The notes beneath the pieces are model-generated. The model did not search any database, was not told the DNA's origin, and worked only from the letters and a program-made list of their open reading frames with translations. The position numbers and the translations under genes were made by a program. Below are positions 51,601 to 60,600 of a stretch of 64,000 bases of DNA, piece after piece; position 1 is the stretch's first letter; each line of letters begins with the position of its first letter. This DNA is from Armatimonadota bacterium (GTDB lineage: Bacteria > Armatimonadota > Fimbriimonadia > Fimbriimonadales > Fimbriimonadaceae), in assembly GCA_025360125.1 (NCBI GenBank), contig JANYCU010000011.1:1-64000 (forward strand), in the 5' to 3' direction.

Positions 51601-52668
51601 TCGGATGTCGACGGTACCAAAACCAGCTGAAGTTGGGGTTGCGACATAGTTGTCGGTTTCTGCTGAGAACTTTGCCGCGTCTGCAAAGTAAGCAAATCGG
51701 TTATCGGGTGCGCCTGCATTGACTGTTTCGGTCAATTGATCAGCGGAATCCCGCGGAATTGTGTTGAAGAGCTTGATGGTGATTGGCCATGGGGTTACCC
51801 CGTTTAAGCCTGCATATTGGAAAACCTGGTTCGTTGGTCGTCCTCCGTTGCCTAGCCGAACCCATCCGCCGCCTGATGCTTCGGTGTCAACAACGTCGAC
51901 ATATCGCTGACCGATGCCGTACGTGATTTCGTATGCCCAGTATCTTGGTCGAGGCAATGAAACTCCACCAGGGGAGACCAAGCCAGTTGGAATCCACACG
52001 TAGAGGGCGTAGCCCTTGGGGGTAGGGTCATTGCTGACGACATAGTTTCCGGCGACCAGAGTTGAAAGTCTTGGTGAGAACGTCCACGAGAATGTACTGA
52101 TGTTGGCAGGAACAATTGCTTGACGTGGATCTCCGTTAACACCACCAAGGGAAGCGGTTGATCGGGTCCATAGGTGGGCTGGGAATCGAACATTCTGGTT
52201 TCGAGCGGTGAAACCAAATGGGTTTGCGCCGTTGATGTTTCGGCGAATCGCGAGGGTAAATGGAGCTCCAGCTTCTTCGGTTTCGAGTGGCGCGTTCCAA
52301 GCGCCGGTCGACGAGACGCCACCGTTTGGAAGAGGGTCGTATGGGCCGACATTGTTTCCGACGCCATCAAAGTTGACGACAGCACCGGTGTCGGTGTTAT
52401 CGATAACGGTCGTCAGAGGATTAATTTCATTGAGGCGCAAGGATCCTACTGGTGTAGTTGAAATGAAGGGCCGGAACCATCGCAAGGAACTTGCGAGGAT
52501 ATTGGTCTTCGTTTGAAGCCTTCCGGGTCCCGAAAGGGCGACGTTTCCGTTTACACCGTCATGTTGGTTATTTGACTTTATGTTTGGATGGTCGGTTGCG
52601 GATTGGCTCAAAACCAATCCTGCGAGTCCGATAGTCAATACGCTTAATGTTAATTTCATCTTTTGCAT
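45622..52668 (-). CDS. Giant exported protein with golvesin-like and PQQ-propeller domains
   Basis: This is a protein of about 2348 residues with a signal peptide (MKLTLSVLTIGLAGLVLSQS). Residues about 190-345 and 430-570 look like golvesin/xanthan-lyase C-terminal modules (DNPNARGGTYLKTA..., ending in GKSIYVDQFRF). Residues about 580-1000 carry PQQ-like propeller repeats such as RFMALNATTGAPIWG and CVYAINAATGDTIWRTQ. The rest is beta-rich, probably repeated immunoglobulin-like or propeller modules. The ATG at 52668 has GAGG 6 bases upstream. It is the last gene of the leftward pilin-like operon, the place PilY1 takes in minor-pilin operons; PilY1 also has a propeller. A surface or pilus-tip role is inferred. 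Confidence 0.8.
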   Translation of the reverse strand: MQKMKLTLSVLTIGLAGLVLSQSATDHPNIKSNNQHDGVNGNVALSGPGRLQTKTNILASSLRWFRPFISTTPVGSLRLNEINPLTTVIDNTDTGAVVNFDGVGNNVGPYDPLPNGGVSSTGAWNAPLETEEAGAPFTLAIRRNINGANPFGFTARNQNVRFPAHLWTRSTASLGGVNGDPRQAIVPANISTFSWTFSPRLSTLVAGNYVVSNDPTPKGYALYVWIPTGLVSPGGVSLPRPRYWAYEITYGIGQRYVDVVDTEASGGGWVRLGNGGRPTNQVFQYAGLNGVTPWPITIKLFNTIPRDSADQLTETVNAGAPDNRFAYFADAAKFSAETDNYVATPTSAGFGTVDIRVTGGRNENLVDPTTMPTVASTNFRAKPTTVENGTVRSFDYNTGNERWRYSPSEDGPATLSFDDGNVRVTPTPGFSTAVDNPNARGGTYLKTAANFVPSPANATTENVTVDPQTDIADGSYQVFMYVGGDVVAPPVQYAQAAQYEVFEGGVSAGRFTMDMSTPGWKQIGNRRYVHAMAGAGALTIRMENGTWLAADAGKSIYVDQFRFVGSEGTKITSTPVHATAKVRHASGAAPIDTNVVLIADERGRIHCVDATGNGDGTTTCYWTYPSSTDNVNDPNLQPGQDATDPNLLGVFQKFDGLNDTLQAQMATDFDLSTAVVQRMTVTTPGGPTALDYLIVGSKNGRVYNIAMEGRGDFAGGKGTTFRRWTYPETFPATTPQPSQLGAVSTVISANLVISGTPTDVVIVATEQGRVFCLNAQGDFTYTTGNQLKTNVIWQYPAANVTTLPAIVGSPVLDVTNNRVFFGTKHEDDNPARFMALNATTGAPIWGTPNNSITDTYVDPNGVTPPDQLDWFSGACYVSAAQLNSLPSGSPAMPNTVFAMNENGCVYAINAATGDTIWRTQELQSGGEGSLMYTEMTTYSPLGVYGNYPVIMVPTEGGRFAALFARLGEETRFGNRTAWGYEMGAPIKSSMTISNKWLFGASTNGYLLAWSDQANAGSNLGVGENGPGNETIPDNDPNYDSYRTCEVAYLSRQGFSDLRQTLTGSITGTENYATVINAAGVYTKPYGKVKPPFRSTHGAAFEWGETIYLIAYNFPFTTQDTSGNDVAPPVVEATVTTAGRAGRPVVAEARVFADKTSADPDGGYAIFAIPLTAGGGTSHTPGPGTIRVQIRTSAVNNTNTQQSITLNPQLTQLDYKVANPIGISVEAAFRTDPASQMGDTIDPTREDALPNGSRNVTVTSLGNLNIRGDLFGISVGTAAHGTSKKVNVNLIDRSLITLLRGEGRGLDLVKVDRKDLRWQGGTAAIYKPFGLVPGIGGLLGNFEDLPGNFPNTSFDYGDIQREQVKVTKEPNGNVENPVFSAVSLKGPVTNTGVGYVDELNANTRNLVPTVFQFQVEVPKYQPANSGAISIPNQKSAFWEAGYTGRFTVYVDSDQSGSFGGSTREAYRTFNLGAAVSPDEKIVIGTPNVDLGSLAGGAGYDARLTYSPTFPYRALSPATFFNPYGPEYAKMFKPFTAFNEGNVNLWNVRVAKGTYDVTGGLYWPWQVLSGGNNADVWIDSAADVHSTLGSTFAPEFAPGFNPVFAQKPRVGDSIGRQIVINPTSRLNSNIPGAGFPLIAGNANLTPTISVTPPWGTPVGRYSQLMRLIEDTGGTGLGIANDESLSLRYGANSTVIPYESFSDPTFTLTFNVKETQLTGGRSDYTSAGFHEGNIVDPSHPAQWTDIQPSGLRTTNGNVVMAFSSNRPDPYPAAGNTNPNNRNMRIFLSVLPGNVLGAADSRGQDSQIRDLNKFSPDDPANQRWFRNMYSLPSVPDANIFLPNLTNGVATPTNIGGTLTGDVTYGNPVWSTNGDKDMAGGVEAQNFICFTGTAKRQTNAGIVDDSRIILSAVNVGGAAGTNYVLDADPFSLKGRPTIVQDGNNVTIFYPAFSNGIWSVYVTTFNAATGFQIPQMLQFGAGFESVSNPAVTLRSVQLNGVPSTEYNLTFTGRLRSSGVSEVFLARLDANFNYRTFGQINPVGLPVVPGTRIVENAVYDSRFGSFRVRGSGWNGQFDVTANGSSILTSAPIADRQTKLETASTIFGGRVMIDPDLGTIKFTGSALPKSAQLQVTYTPTFLRISETGISGYTSPSLAFDRRLESSNNSVNYAFWKTPSGVDEVPTSANTFADRLVMSAVRSATSGGQTSRPVMSTFRLGIRVGRSILTNPDGTLAEGITISGNTGSYQIDPAAGRIYFTRFDEDRSIRIQLNGGGIVPPVDVTRPVTFVGETAESFITMENPVNESNLYMFLDPVGSLSNRRGMIWMMWSSTRNGAPSVFMETVARKIIPVLPPN

Positions 52669-52687
52669 GCCTTGCCTCAAGCTGCTC

Positions 52688-55600
52688 TTATCGTCGATCT
52701 GCGAAAACGGGCAGGAATAGTCCTCTTGATCCTTCTACTGGACCGAATCGGAGTCTAATACTGCGGGTGCTGAAACCAAGGTCAACGGCATTAACCGTAA
52801 ATCCCTTGCTGATGTATATATTAGGTTGTAGTCCAACGACCGGGTCGATTCGACCATCGAGCTGAAGGACTTCGCCGGAATAGTTGGTTGCAAGATCAAT
52901 TGTCTTGCCCGTGAATCCATTGACGACCATGATGTTATCTTCGTCGAGCCGCCGAGCATAGGTCGGGAAGAACCCGATTGGGTTGCTCGAGGTAGGCGAA
53001 CCTGCGACTCCATTTCTTCTCATTGCGCGGAATGCCCAGTTTGGCAACATCCATCGCGTATCGAGAATGGTTGGGTCAACAGAATTCGTCACGACTTCGT
53101 AGACTCCCGTTCCGTCGGTGATCATCATTGCCAATTGCGGTGGGCTTCCGGGGACCGTCGGCGGGATCAGTGATGCGGTAACTGATTGAAGGTTACTCAT
53201 CACGTGGGTTCGGGCCGCGATATCTAGGGCTGGGTTTACTGACCAGTCTTGTGGACCAGCGCTGAAGTCCCAGATTCGGGTGTGATCGACGGCAGAAGTA
53301 TTGAATTGGTTGAAAACTCGATATCCGCCAGGGAGGCTGCTATCAAAGATGACAATTCCTCCGTTACCCGTGTTTGACGAGTGGATGTCCGATGGATTTT
53401 GATCTCCAATGAGGGTTGAGCTGAGATTTGGCTCGCCAGAATCAATTCTTGACGGAGCTTTTCCACCTACTCCAGCTACCACGATGAACTTTCCTGACCC
53501 TATTTGGACTCGGGTTATCGAGTTATAGGAATAGCCTTTTCCAGAGATTGCTGGAGGTGAATGCCAAAGGAGGGTTCCTTCTGAGATTCGGCTAATGAGA
53601 TTTCCGGTGGTTGGATCCTCTTGGAATCGATCGACGATTTCAACGATTCGATTGTTGCCTTGATCCGCCACGAGATAGTGTCGCCATGATTCGAGTGGCT
53701 GCGGATTGAAGAAAGGATTGTTGGCTGCCGACACTTCGGACACATAGGTTGATGCATCGCGAGGATTCGTAAAGGTCAACGGGTCGCTATTCTTGTATCC
53801 CGCAGGAACAAAGGTTTGATCGAGCGTGAAGCTTGTGAGGTTTCGGCTTACCGAACCACTCGCCGCCATACGCAGCACGCGGTTCTGGTTACTATCGACG
53901 ACTAGCAAGTCTCCGCTATCGGTGAGCGGATAAACCCGAGTTGGTCGATCGAACTTAGTTAGGTTGGCCCCGTTGGTGTTTCCGCCCGTTGCGCCAGTGA
54001 CGGACTGCAGTGAGCTGTCGTATTGGGTGTTGCCACTTGGATCGAGTTGAATAATTCGACCTTCATCGGCAACCCATGTGCTGGCTTGTCGGAAGCAGAA
54101 CACTCCGTTCGTGTTCCACGCCATGAGCAATCCATCGCCGCCGACCACACCACGACTGGTGCTTCGGAATCCGACGTTGCCACCCCGGAGAACGCATTGG
54201 TTCAGTCGGATTTGGTAATCCTCGAAAGATGTTCGTCCAAGTTCCTCTTTATTTTGTGGGACTTGTGGCCATGCTGACAGTTGGTTCGGATAAAGGTTGC
54301 TGAAGTTGACATTAGTTGATGTCCAACCTGGACCGGTTCTCAAGTAATCCATTGAGATGACTTGTTTCATGTATGGTCGATTGTCGTCGGCGACAACATT
54401 GACCGGAACGAAGTTTGCCGGATTTGCATCGTATGGCAGGTGAGCTTGGCTTGCCTTTTGTGCGACACTTGGATCAAAGTCGGTGCGGAGTGCGGTGACG
54501 AACCCTTCGGAAGCTGGCGGGAAGATCCCCGAAAGTGCCGATGGGACAAAAGAGCCACCGCTGACGAAAACGGTGTTGCCCGAGGCAAAAGCACTGCTTT
54601 CAACTGACATTCCGTGGATGATTGAGTACCACTTCAGAGGGTTCCAGCGATCATTTTGTTGTGCTGGATCAATGACGGTATCGGGTCGCCCCGTTTCTCG
54701 CAAAATGATTGGCTGGCTCGTGCTGATGCTATCAAGAATCTGCCCTCGCTGGGTATTCATCATGTTATCAATCCGAATGGTTGAGCCGACATCGCCTGGC
54801 TCTCGTTCTATTCGGAATGATGTTGGAGTCAAGACACTCATCGTCGTTGGATTTCGCGAATCAGACGATCTTGCAAAGTCTGGCTGAACGATTGCCGCTT
54901 GAGCACTGACATTTCTCCCCATTCTAATTTCCCGAGCGCTCGAGTCATCTCGGAAGCACAAAATCGCGGTACAAGGGGCAGGGACCGGGAATGGTCCAGG
55001 CGGTCGTTTGAATCCGTTAACGGTTACAAAGACGTCTCCGTTTCGGACAACAGGTGCGCCTTGGAACGAAGTAGAAAGAAGTGGACCGCCAATGAACTGA
55101 CCGATGTTTCCGCCACCTGGCAAGGTGAGGTTTTGGATCGGATCGTTATCCGGCAGTGACGCAGGCATGTTCTGAGTGCCACCGCTGTAACTAAATTTAT
55201 GCTCTGGATAGAGATCCCAGCGATAAACCATTCTAAAAATACCGCGTCCTTCTTCTTTGATCGCATAGAAGGAACCCGATCGGACGTTGGGCATCGAAGG
55301 GGCCGTTGGGGCGAAAGTGTTGAGCTGAGTGCTCGACGTTACATAAACGGTTCCGGACGGAGACAAAGCAATTCCGTCGACAACGTTTCTCTGTAGGAGT
55401 CCAGTTGGGGTCGCGAATTGGAGGCGACCACGTTCGACCGACCCGATAGAAACGGGGAACGCAGCTCCCCAGTCGATGGTGTAGTCGACTCGGATTCCGT
55501 TTTCAGGATCGATGTCGGCTGGTGGCCAGACTGCCAGTGGTACGAGACTCAATGATAATGTTCCCTGGGACTCAGTGATGCCACCGTTGAAAAGAGCGGC

Positions 55601-57661
55601 CATTTCAGCGGCGGTATAGACCGTACCGTTTGTCTTTCGAACGAGAGAAATGTGAACAGCCAGCGGATCGCCAGAGGTTCCCATATAAATCGGAAGTCCT
55701 CCTTGGGTCGCGGCTCTTGTTGTTACAGAAACAACGCCACCGGATTCGGACACAGCACTTGGTCGTTCGCCTTTTGCTCCTACCCAAACGCTCATCAGAC
55801 CCGCATTTGCGACACCTGGCATAGTTTGCGCAGCGAGCGGAAGGTACATAACCTTATCGAGTCCACCGGAGTTGTCAAGAATTGGAATGTAGCCAACGGT
55901 AGGTGAGCTTGAAATTCGCTGAATCGCGTTTCCTGTTCCACCGAAGACGAAAGCATTTGATCCGGCTGAATTGGACCGAACAACTTGCATAGTCTGCAAG
56001 TTTGCTTGCCATACTCGGCCGATAAAGGATCCAGCGACGCTCACGGTGTCGGAAACATAGGCGATTCCTTCATGGACGGTTGGGGCCTTAGGAAATTCTC
56101 CAGCAGGCAATGATGCAGCACCACCGAGTCCTGGCTGTAATGTTGCCATTGGAGCCAATGTTTCTGTTGCGGAGCATCGCCGAGTTACAGGATCAAAGAT
56201 TGGATAAACGAGGAGCTTTCCGTCACTGGTAGTCACGAGCAACTGATCGGTTGGGACGCCAGGGGCTGCGTTTGGCACTTCGACACAGACTGCGCTTGAA
56301 ATGAAGCTAGGGATTCTTGCGGTCGCGAAAATGAGATCTTCTTCGTTACCAAGGTTGAAATCTTGGACGCCATCGTCAGCATTGCCATCGCGGTCAACAT
56401 CTGATTTTGGATTGCCGTCGTGGCAGAAGACTTGGTCGTCAGAGACCGTAAACGTCATCCCTTTATAGATGACTGGTGGTCGGACGACGGTAGCTGGAGA
56501 CGAAAGCGTTGATGTTCCGAGCGACGTTGCGTACGGCGAAGCCCACGTTTGAAGGAGTGGAGCGCCAGTATCGATGAACGCACTGTAGTTGCGTCGCGAG
56601 CCTGCTCCAGTTTGCGTTGATTGCACCGAAAGCGATACCGCGTTGATGACAAACTTGGCAACCGTATTTGCGTAGAAGCTAGCGGTAGACGTTCCACCAG
56701 TTTGACCGTTTGGCTCAACAGCGTAGTAGTCTCGATTTAATTGACTACCGACACGGTTTAGTGCTTCGCTTACACCTCGAGTAGTGATGATCAGGTAGCC
56801 ATCGCCAATTTTCGCATAGGCAGTTGAAGGGGGAACACTGGTTCCCGCTCCGGTGACAAATTGAAGTTTTCCGTACTCACCTGCATTGCCAACGACGTTG
56901 TACATCAATGGCTCTACGGCGGTTGCCCCCTCGAGTGAGAGGTCGCTTGAGGCCATGTTCTGCTGCAAGGTTAGTGGATCATTCGTGTACTGAGGTCCCA
57001 TGGCAACCATGGATACCTCGGACGGTGTGAGGGTATTTGGGTAGCGGAGTAGCGGATTTTTGTAATCGGCTTGCGAAACTGAATTGGGAAGTCCGGGAGT
57101 GAACGTGCGGAAAGAGATTGGTCCGCCTTGGGTCTGGTTGAGATAACCGTATGTGTAGTCCAGCCAAAGGACGCCACCTTTATCGACGAATCGTCGAAGT
57201 TTTTCACGATCGGACGGATTTACCGTGAGGCCAGCTCCACCATTGCCAGTCGAGGTCACTTGAAGCACGGCGACATCGAGTTGACCAAAGTCATTGTCGG
57301 TCATGTCGGCAACGTTGAGCCACCAATATCGAGCAGTTCTTTTGTTAACCGGGGTTTGAGCGGCAGGAGTTCCGTTGAATCGGGTTGAGAAGAACGAAAG
57401 CTCACTTGCATCGAGCCAACCTGGCGCGAGAGGATTATAAAAATTCCAGCCTGCAGGCTTTACGGCCCGATTGTTATCGAGGTTAAACCAAACAAACGGA
57501 GCAATTTGCGATGCAGCCGTTGGCAAAGCAACAGCCGGATGATCCCCATTCAAATGCAAATACGCGGCCCGAATGTCAACCTTTCGGAACGCGTTTCCTT
57601 GCTGAGCAACCACAGATGCGGTTGCTGCGGCAAAGCAGATGATTGAAAATATTCGCTTCAT
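52688..57661 (-). CDS. Giant exported protein with NHL-like repeats
   Basis: This is a 1657-residue protein with a signal peptide (KRIFSIICFAAATASVVAQ). The first ~260 residues form an alpha/beta domain with DREKLRRFVDKGGVLWLDYTYGY, resembling the DUF4159/ThuA-like fold, and IGDGYLIITTRGVSEA. Later parts contain propeller-type repeats: LLVVDSNQNRVLRMAASG, YLVADQGNNRIVEIVD and VADEGRIIQLDPSG are NHL-like, which suggests one or more beta-propellers. Its start overlaps the PilX-like gene stop as TAATG, and the next gene starts 20 bases after its end. It is probably a secreted partner of the pilin-like proteins. Confidence 0.78.
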   Translation of the reverse strand: MKRIFSIICFAAATASVVAQQGNAFRKVDIRAAYLHLNGDHPAVALPTAASQIAPFVWFNLDNNRAVKPAGWNFYNPLAPGWLDASELSFFSTRFNGTPAAQTPVNKRTARYWWLNVADMTDNDFGQLDVAVLQVTSTGNGGAGLTVNPSDREKLRRFVDKGGVLWLDYTYGYLNQTQGGPISFRTFTPGLPNSVSQADYKNPLLRYPNTLTPSEVSMVAMGPQYTNDPLTLQQNMASSDLSLEGATAVEPLMYNVVGNAGEYGKLQFVTGAGTSVPPSTAYAKIGDGYLIITTRGVSEALNRVGSQLNRDYYAVEPNGQTGGTSTASFYANTVAKFVINAVSLSVQSTQTGAGSRRNYSAFIDTGAPLLQTWASPYATSLGTSTLSSPATVVRPPVIYKGMTFTVSDDQVFCHDGNPKSDVDRDGNADDGVQDFNLGNEEDLIFATARIPSFISSAVCVEVPNAAPGVPTDQLLVTTSDGKLLVYPIFDPVTRRCSATETLAPMATLQPGLGGAASLPAGEFPKAPTVHEGIAYVSDTVSVAGSFIGRVWQANLQTMQVVRSNSAGSNAFVFGGTGNAIQRISSSPTVGYIPILDNSGGLDKVMYLPLAAQTMPGVANAGLMSVWVGAKGERPSAVSESGGVVSVTTRAATQGGLPIYMGTSGDPLAVHISLVRKTNGTVYTAAEMAALFNGGITESQGTLSLSLVPLAVWPPADIDPENGIRVDYTIDWGAAFPVSIGSVERGRLQFATPTGLLQRNVVDGIALSPSGTVYVTSSTQLNTFAPTAPSMPNVRSGSFYAIKEEGRGIFRMVYRWDLYPEHKFSYSGGTQNMPASLPDNDPIQNLTLPGGGNIGQFIGGPLLSTSFQGAPVVRNGDVFVTVNGFKRPPGPFPVPAPCTAILCFRDDSSAREIRMGRNVSAQAAIVQPDFARSSDSRNPTTMSVLTPTSFRIEREPGDVGSTIRIDNMMNTQRGQILDSISTSQPIILRETGRPDTVIDPAQQNDRWNPLKWYSIIHGMSVESSAFASGNTVFVSGGSFVPSALSGIFPPASEGFVTALRTDFDPSVAQKASQAHLPYDANPANFVPVNVVADDNRPYMKQVISMDYLRTGPGWTSTNVNFSNLYPNQLSAWPQVPQNKEELGRTSFEDYQIRLNQCVLRGGNVGFRSTSRGVVGGDGLLMAWNTNGVFCFRQASTWVADEGRIIQLDPSGNTQYDSSLQSVTGATGGNTNGANLTKFDRPTRVYPLTDSGDLLVVDSNQNRVLRMAASGSVSRNLTSFTLDQTFVPAGYKNSDPLTFTNPRDASTYVSEVSAANNPFFNPQPLESWRHYLVADQGNNRIVEIVDRFQEDPTTGNLISRISEGTLLWHSPPAISGKGYSYNSITRVQIGSGKFIVVAGVGGKAPSRIDSGEPNLSSTLIGDQNPSDIHSSNTGNGGIVIFDSSLPGGYRVFNQFNTSAVDHTRIWDFSAGPQDWSVNPALDIAARTHVMSNLQSVTASLIPPTVPGSPPQLAMMITDGTGVYEVVTNSVDPTILDTRWMLPNWAFRAMRRNGVAGSPTSSNPIGFFPTYARRLDEDNIMVVNGFTGKTIDLATNYSGEVLQLDGRIDPVVGLQPNIYISKGFTVNAVDLGFSTRSIRLRFGPVEGSRGLFLPVFADRR

Positions 57662-60600
57662 TACTTAGATTCTCCAAAGAAGGCGAGTGTTGGACTAACT
57701 GGCAGCCGAGGCATCGGTGCAAGTTGGTACGTCACTCCATTAAGTTGTGTGGTTCGGATCATTCCGTTCGCATTACCTGGGTTTGATGCGTCGAATGGAG
57801 TATCGAACCCGAAGGTTCCTCCAACTCGACCTGTAGCCAGAGCGGTGTCATACGACAGTGTGAGGTTCGATGTAAACGGTCGGATTGCAGGGTTAGCTTT
57901 GGTCCAATTCGAAACATGGCTAACTGGGATGTAAGTCGGTGCCCCGGTCGTTGAATTATAAGCACCTGCTTGCTTGGTTGGCATCCAGCCCCATTTCTTC
58001 ATCCATTCGGATTGAGCGGAAATTGCGGGCGGCATGTTCTCGGCGATGGAACCAACGATGTTGATCTTCACGTCGATTGGTTCACCATAGAATGGTGCGC
58101 CAGCGGTCGTGCCAAAGTTCTCTAGTCGCTCTTGCGAAGCGGCATCACGAGATTGCAACTGGGTTTGGCCCAGCAACACAAGTGCCGCGACTCTGGCTTC
58201 AAACGCATCTCGTCGATCGTTCGGGTTCATGTTAAACCAATCGCCAGGGATAACGAAGAATGATCCTTCTTCGGCGAAGATAGACGCTTCGATTCGAATG
58301 TCCATAGGTACCGCAGCAGCTCTGGCCAACTGATAGTTTCCACTGGCTTGCGTTCCGAACTGGGTCAAGAACACTTCGAGGCTGTTCGAGCCCTGCATTA
58401 GCATTTCGTAACTATTTGTATTGAACGCATTGGTGTATCGATTATTGGCGATGTTCGCCGTTGCAGCCGTTGGGACGATCAATGGGAACTTAACCGTTTC
58501 GAACTTAGGTGATTGCTGGAAGGCTTCTGTTCCAAGTCCGTAGATATTGCCAAAGTTAGGCGCAGGCAATGGATTGTTGATCGATGCCCAGATTAGCTTT
58601 GCGGAATTCGTTGGGGAGTTCAGAACTTCAAATTGATAGTCCTCATTTCCGCCCAATATTTGTCCACTTCGGTTGACCTTCAATCCGTAGAACGCATTGG
58701 TTGGACCTGGGTTGGTGTATTCCAACGCTTCGGTTAACAACAGTCCGGTGTTCAGGAACACGTTTGTTCCATTTGCGTTGTTTGGCGCAGCCGGATCGAA
58801 TTCTTTGTACGTCAAATTCTCTGGAACTCGGCTTTCGTACGGAAGAATGGTCGCAAGATTGGTTGGGTCGTAAGGACTGAGAGCGGTATCAATGTTCAAG
58901 GTGGTCGAACCGTTGGCTCCGTTCAGCGTGTCGGGACTATAGCCGCCAACGCCCGTACCGCCTTGAGACACCTGTGCGTTCTGTTCAGTCTGCGGCCCAA
59001 AGAACATGGTTGGGTTCAAGGTGACATAGTCTTTCGCCATAAACATGGCCGAAGACTTGCTCGCTCGAGTTAATCGGTTGTTCGACAGAACTCCTGGATA
59101 AGCCGAAGTAACGTCATTTGCTTCGGTTCCTTTGAGGACGCTTCCTTCGATGTAGATAGTTTTGTTCGATACCACCGTCATTTGAACGTCGGTTGGTATG
59201 ACGCCTCGCACTCGAACGTTGCCTTCGAAGTAAAGGACGCCATTAAAAACTGGTCCTTTATCGTAATCTGCGGTAGTCAACGCATTGTTGATTGACGCGG
59301 AAAGCCCATTTGTGAGTGTGTTAATGACGTGGATTTGGTTATCGGTACCGTAACCGACTCGATATCGAATTGTGGTGAGTCCGCTGTCGCTTCCGTCGGC
59401 TCGTTTCCAGGTTCTTTCGGTTGGGAGTTGGCCTGGGTTTGCGTTTCGTTGAATGACGAATCCGTCTTTGGTGAGAAGCAAGAAAGCTCCGACGGGGATA
59501 TAGAATGGACCGTGCCAACCAGTTCGGAAGGCAGGATCAGCGGAAGAATCTCCGAATGAACCCAACCAGTCTTGAACGAGGGATGCATTTGCGCCGCTCC
59601 TTCGTCTTCCGGTTTCATCGTCAGGAATTTGGAAATCGGAAGCATTGTTGACAAAGACTCCGGGACCTTGGCCGAATAGACCTGTGTTACCCGAAGCATC
59701 TAAGTGACCCGAATCTTTGGTAGCGGTAATGTATCGGTTCGTATTTGCGCTATCGGTATTTTCAGTATTCGACTCGATGGATGGAGAAACGATGATGCCA
59801 TTTCCTCTGACGTCATTATTTCCGTCGGCACCAGGGAAACCGTCTCGTAGAACTCCGCCAAAGGTCGAGAAAGCCGGATTAAGGCTATCAAGAACCATGT
59901 TCGTTGGCGGCGAGACAATCCATGTATTAGTGCTCCGGTTCCATTGAGTTTTGGTGATCGTCAACGAAGATCCAGGCATTTGCTGGAATGTTCCCGAACA
60001 AAGAATTGCGTCATTAAACGTTTGGTTGAGATAGGTGTTGACCGATCCGTAGAAACGTAAGTCGCCATTGACTCGCATGGAGCCGCCGCTTGGGTAAAGT
60101 CCAGCGAAGGCGCCTGCTCCGGTTGGGGTCAGGTCGTATGTTGCCATCACGTCGCCCATTTGGGTTGGTACGGTGACCGGGGTTCCTTCCACGCCAGCAC
60201 CTTCTCGGTACTTGACGATGTCAGGCGAAAGGCCAATTTCGATTGGGCGAGTGCTCTTATACTTATTGAAGTCCATTCGAGCGTAGTCGATGAGGCCGAT
60301 TTGAGCCATCGCGATGAGCTTTCGACTGGAAATTTCCTTTGCGTCGTAGGACTGCATTTTGCCTTCTTCGGTATCGAAAAGGGCTTGGTTTGGATAATTT
60401 TGGAATTGAACCGAGCTTCGGGCGTTATTGAGGGTCGGATCGTTTGGATCAATTTCGCCTTGTCGACCAACTGATTCGATGATCAGAAAGTTTCGGGCAA
60501 GTCCTGGATCTTTCAAGTAGCCAATTCCAGTCGATGAAAAGATGCTTGGGTCGCCTGGAGCGTATCGAACTCGAACTAGCGCTCGTCCGCCTCGGTATGC

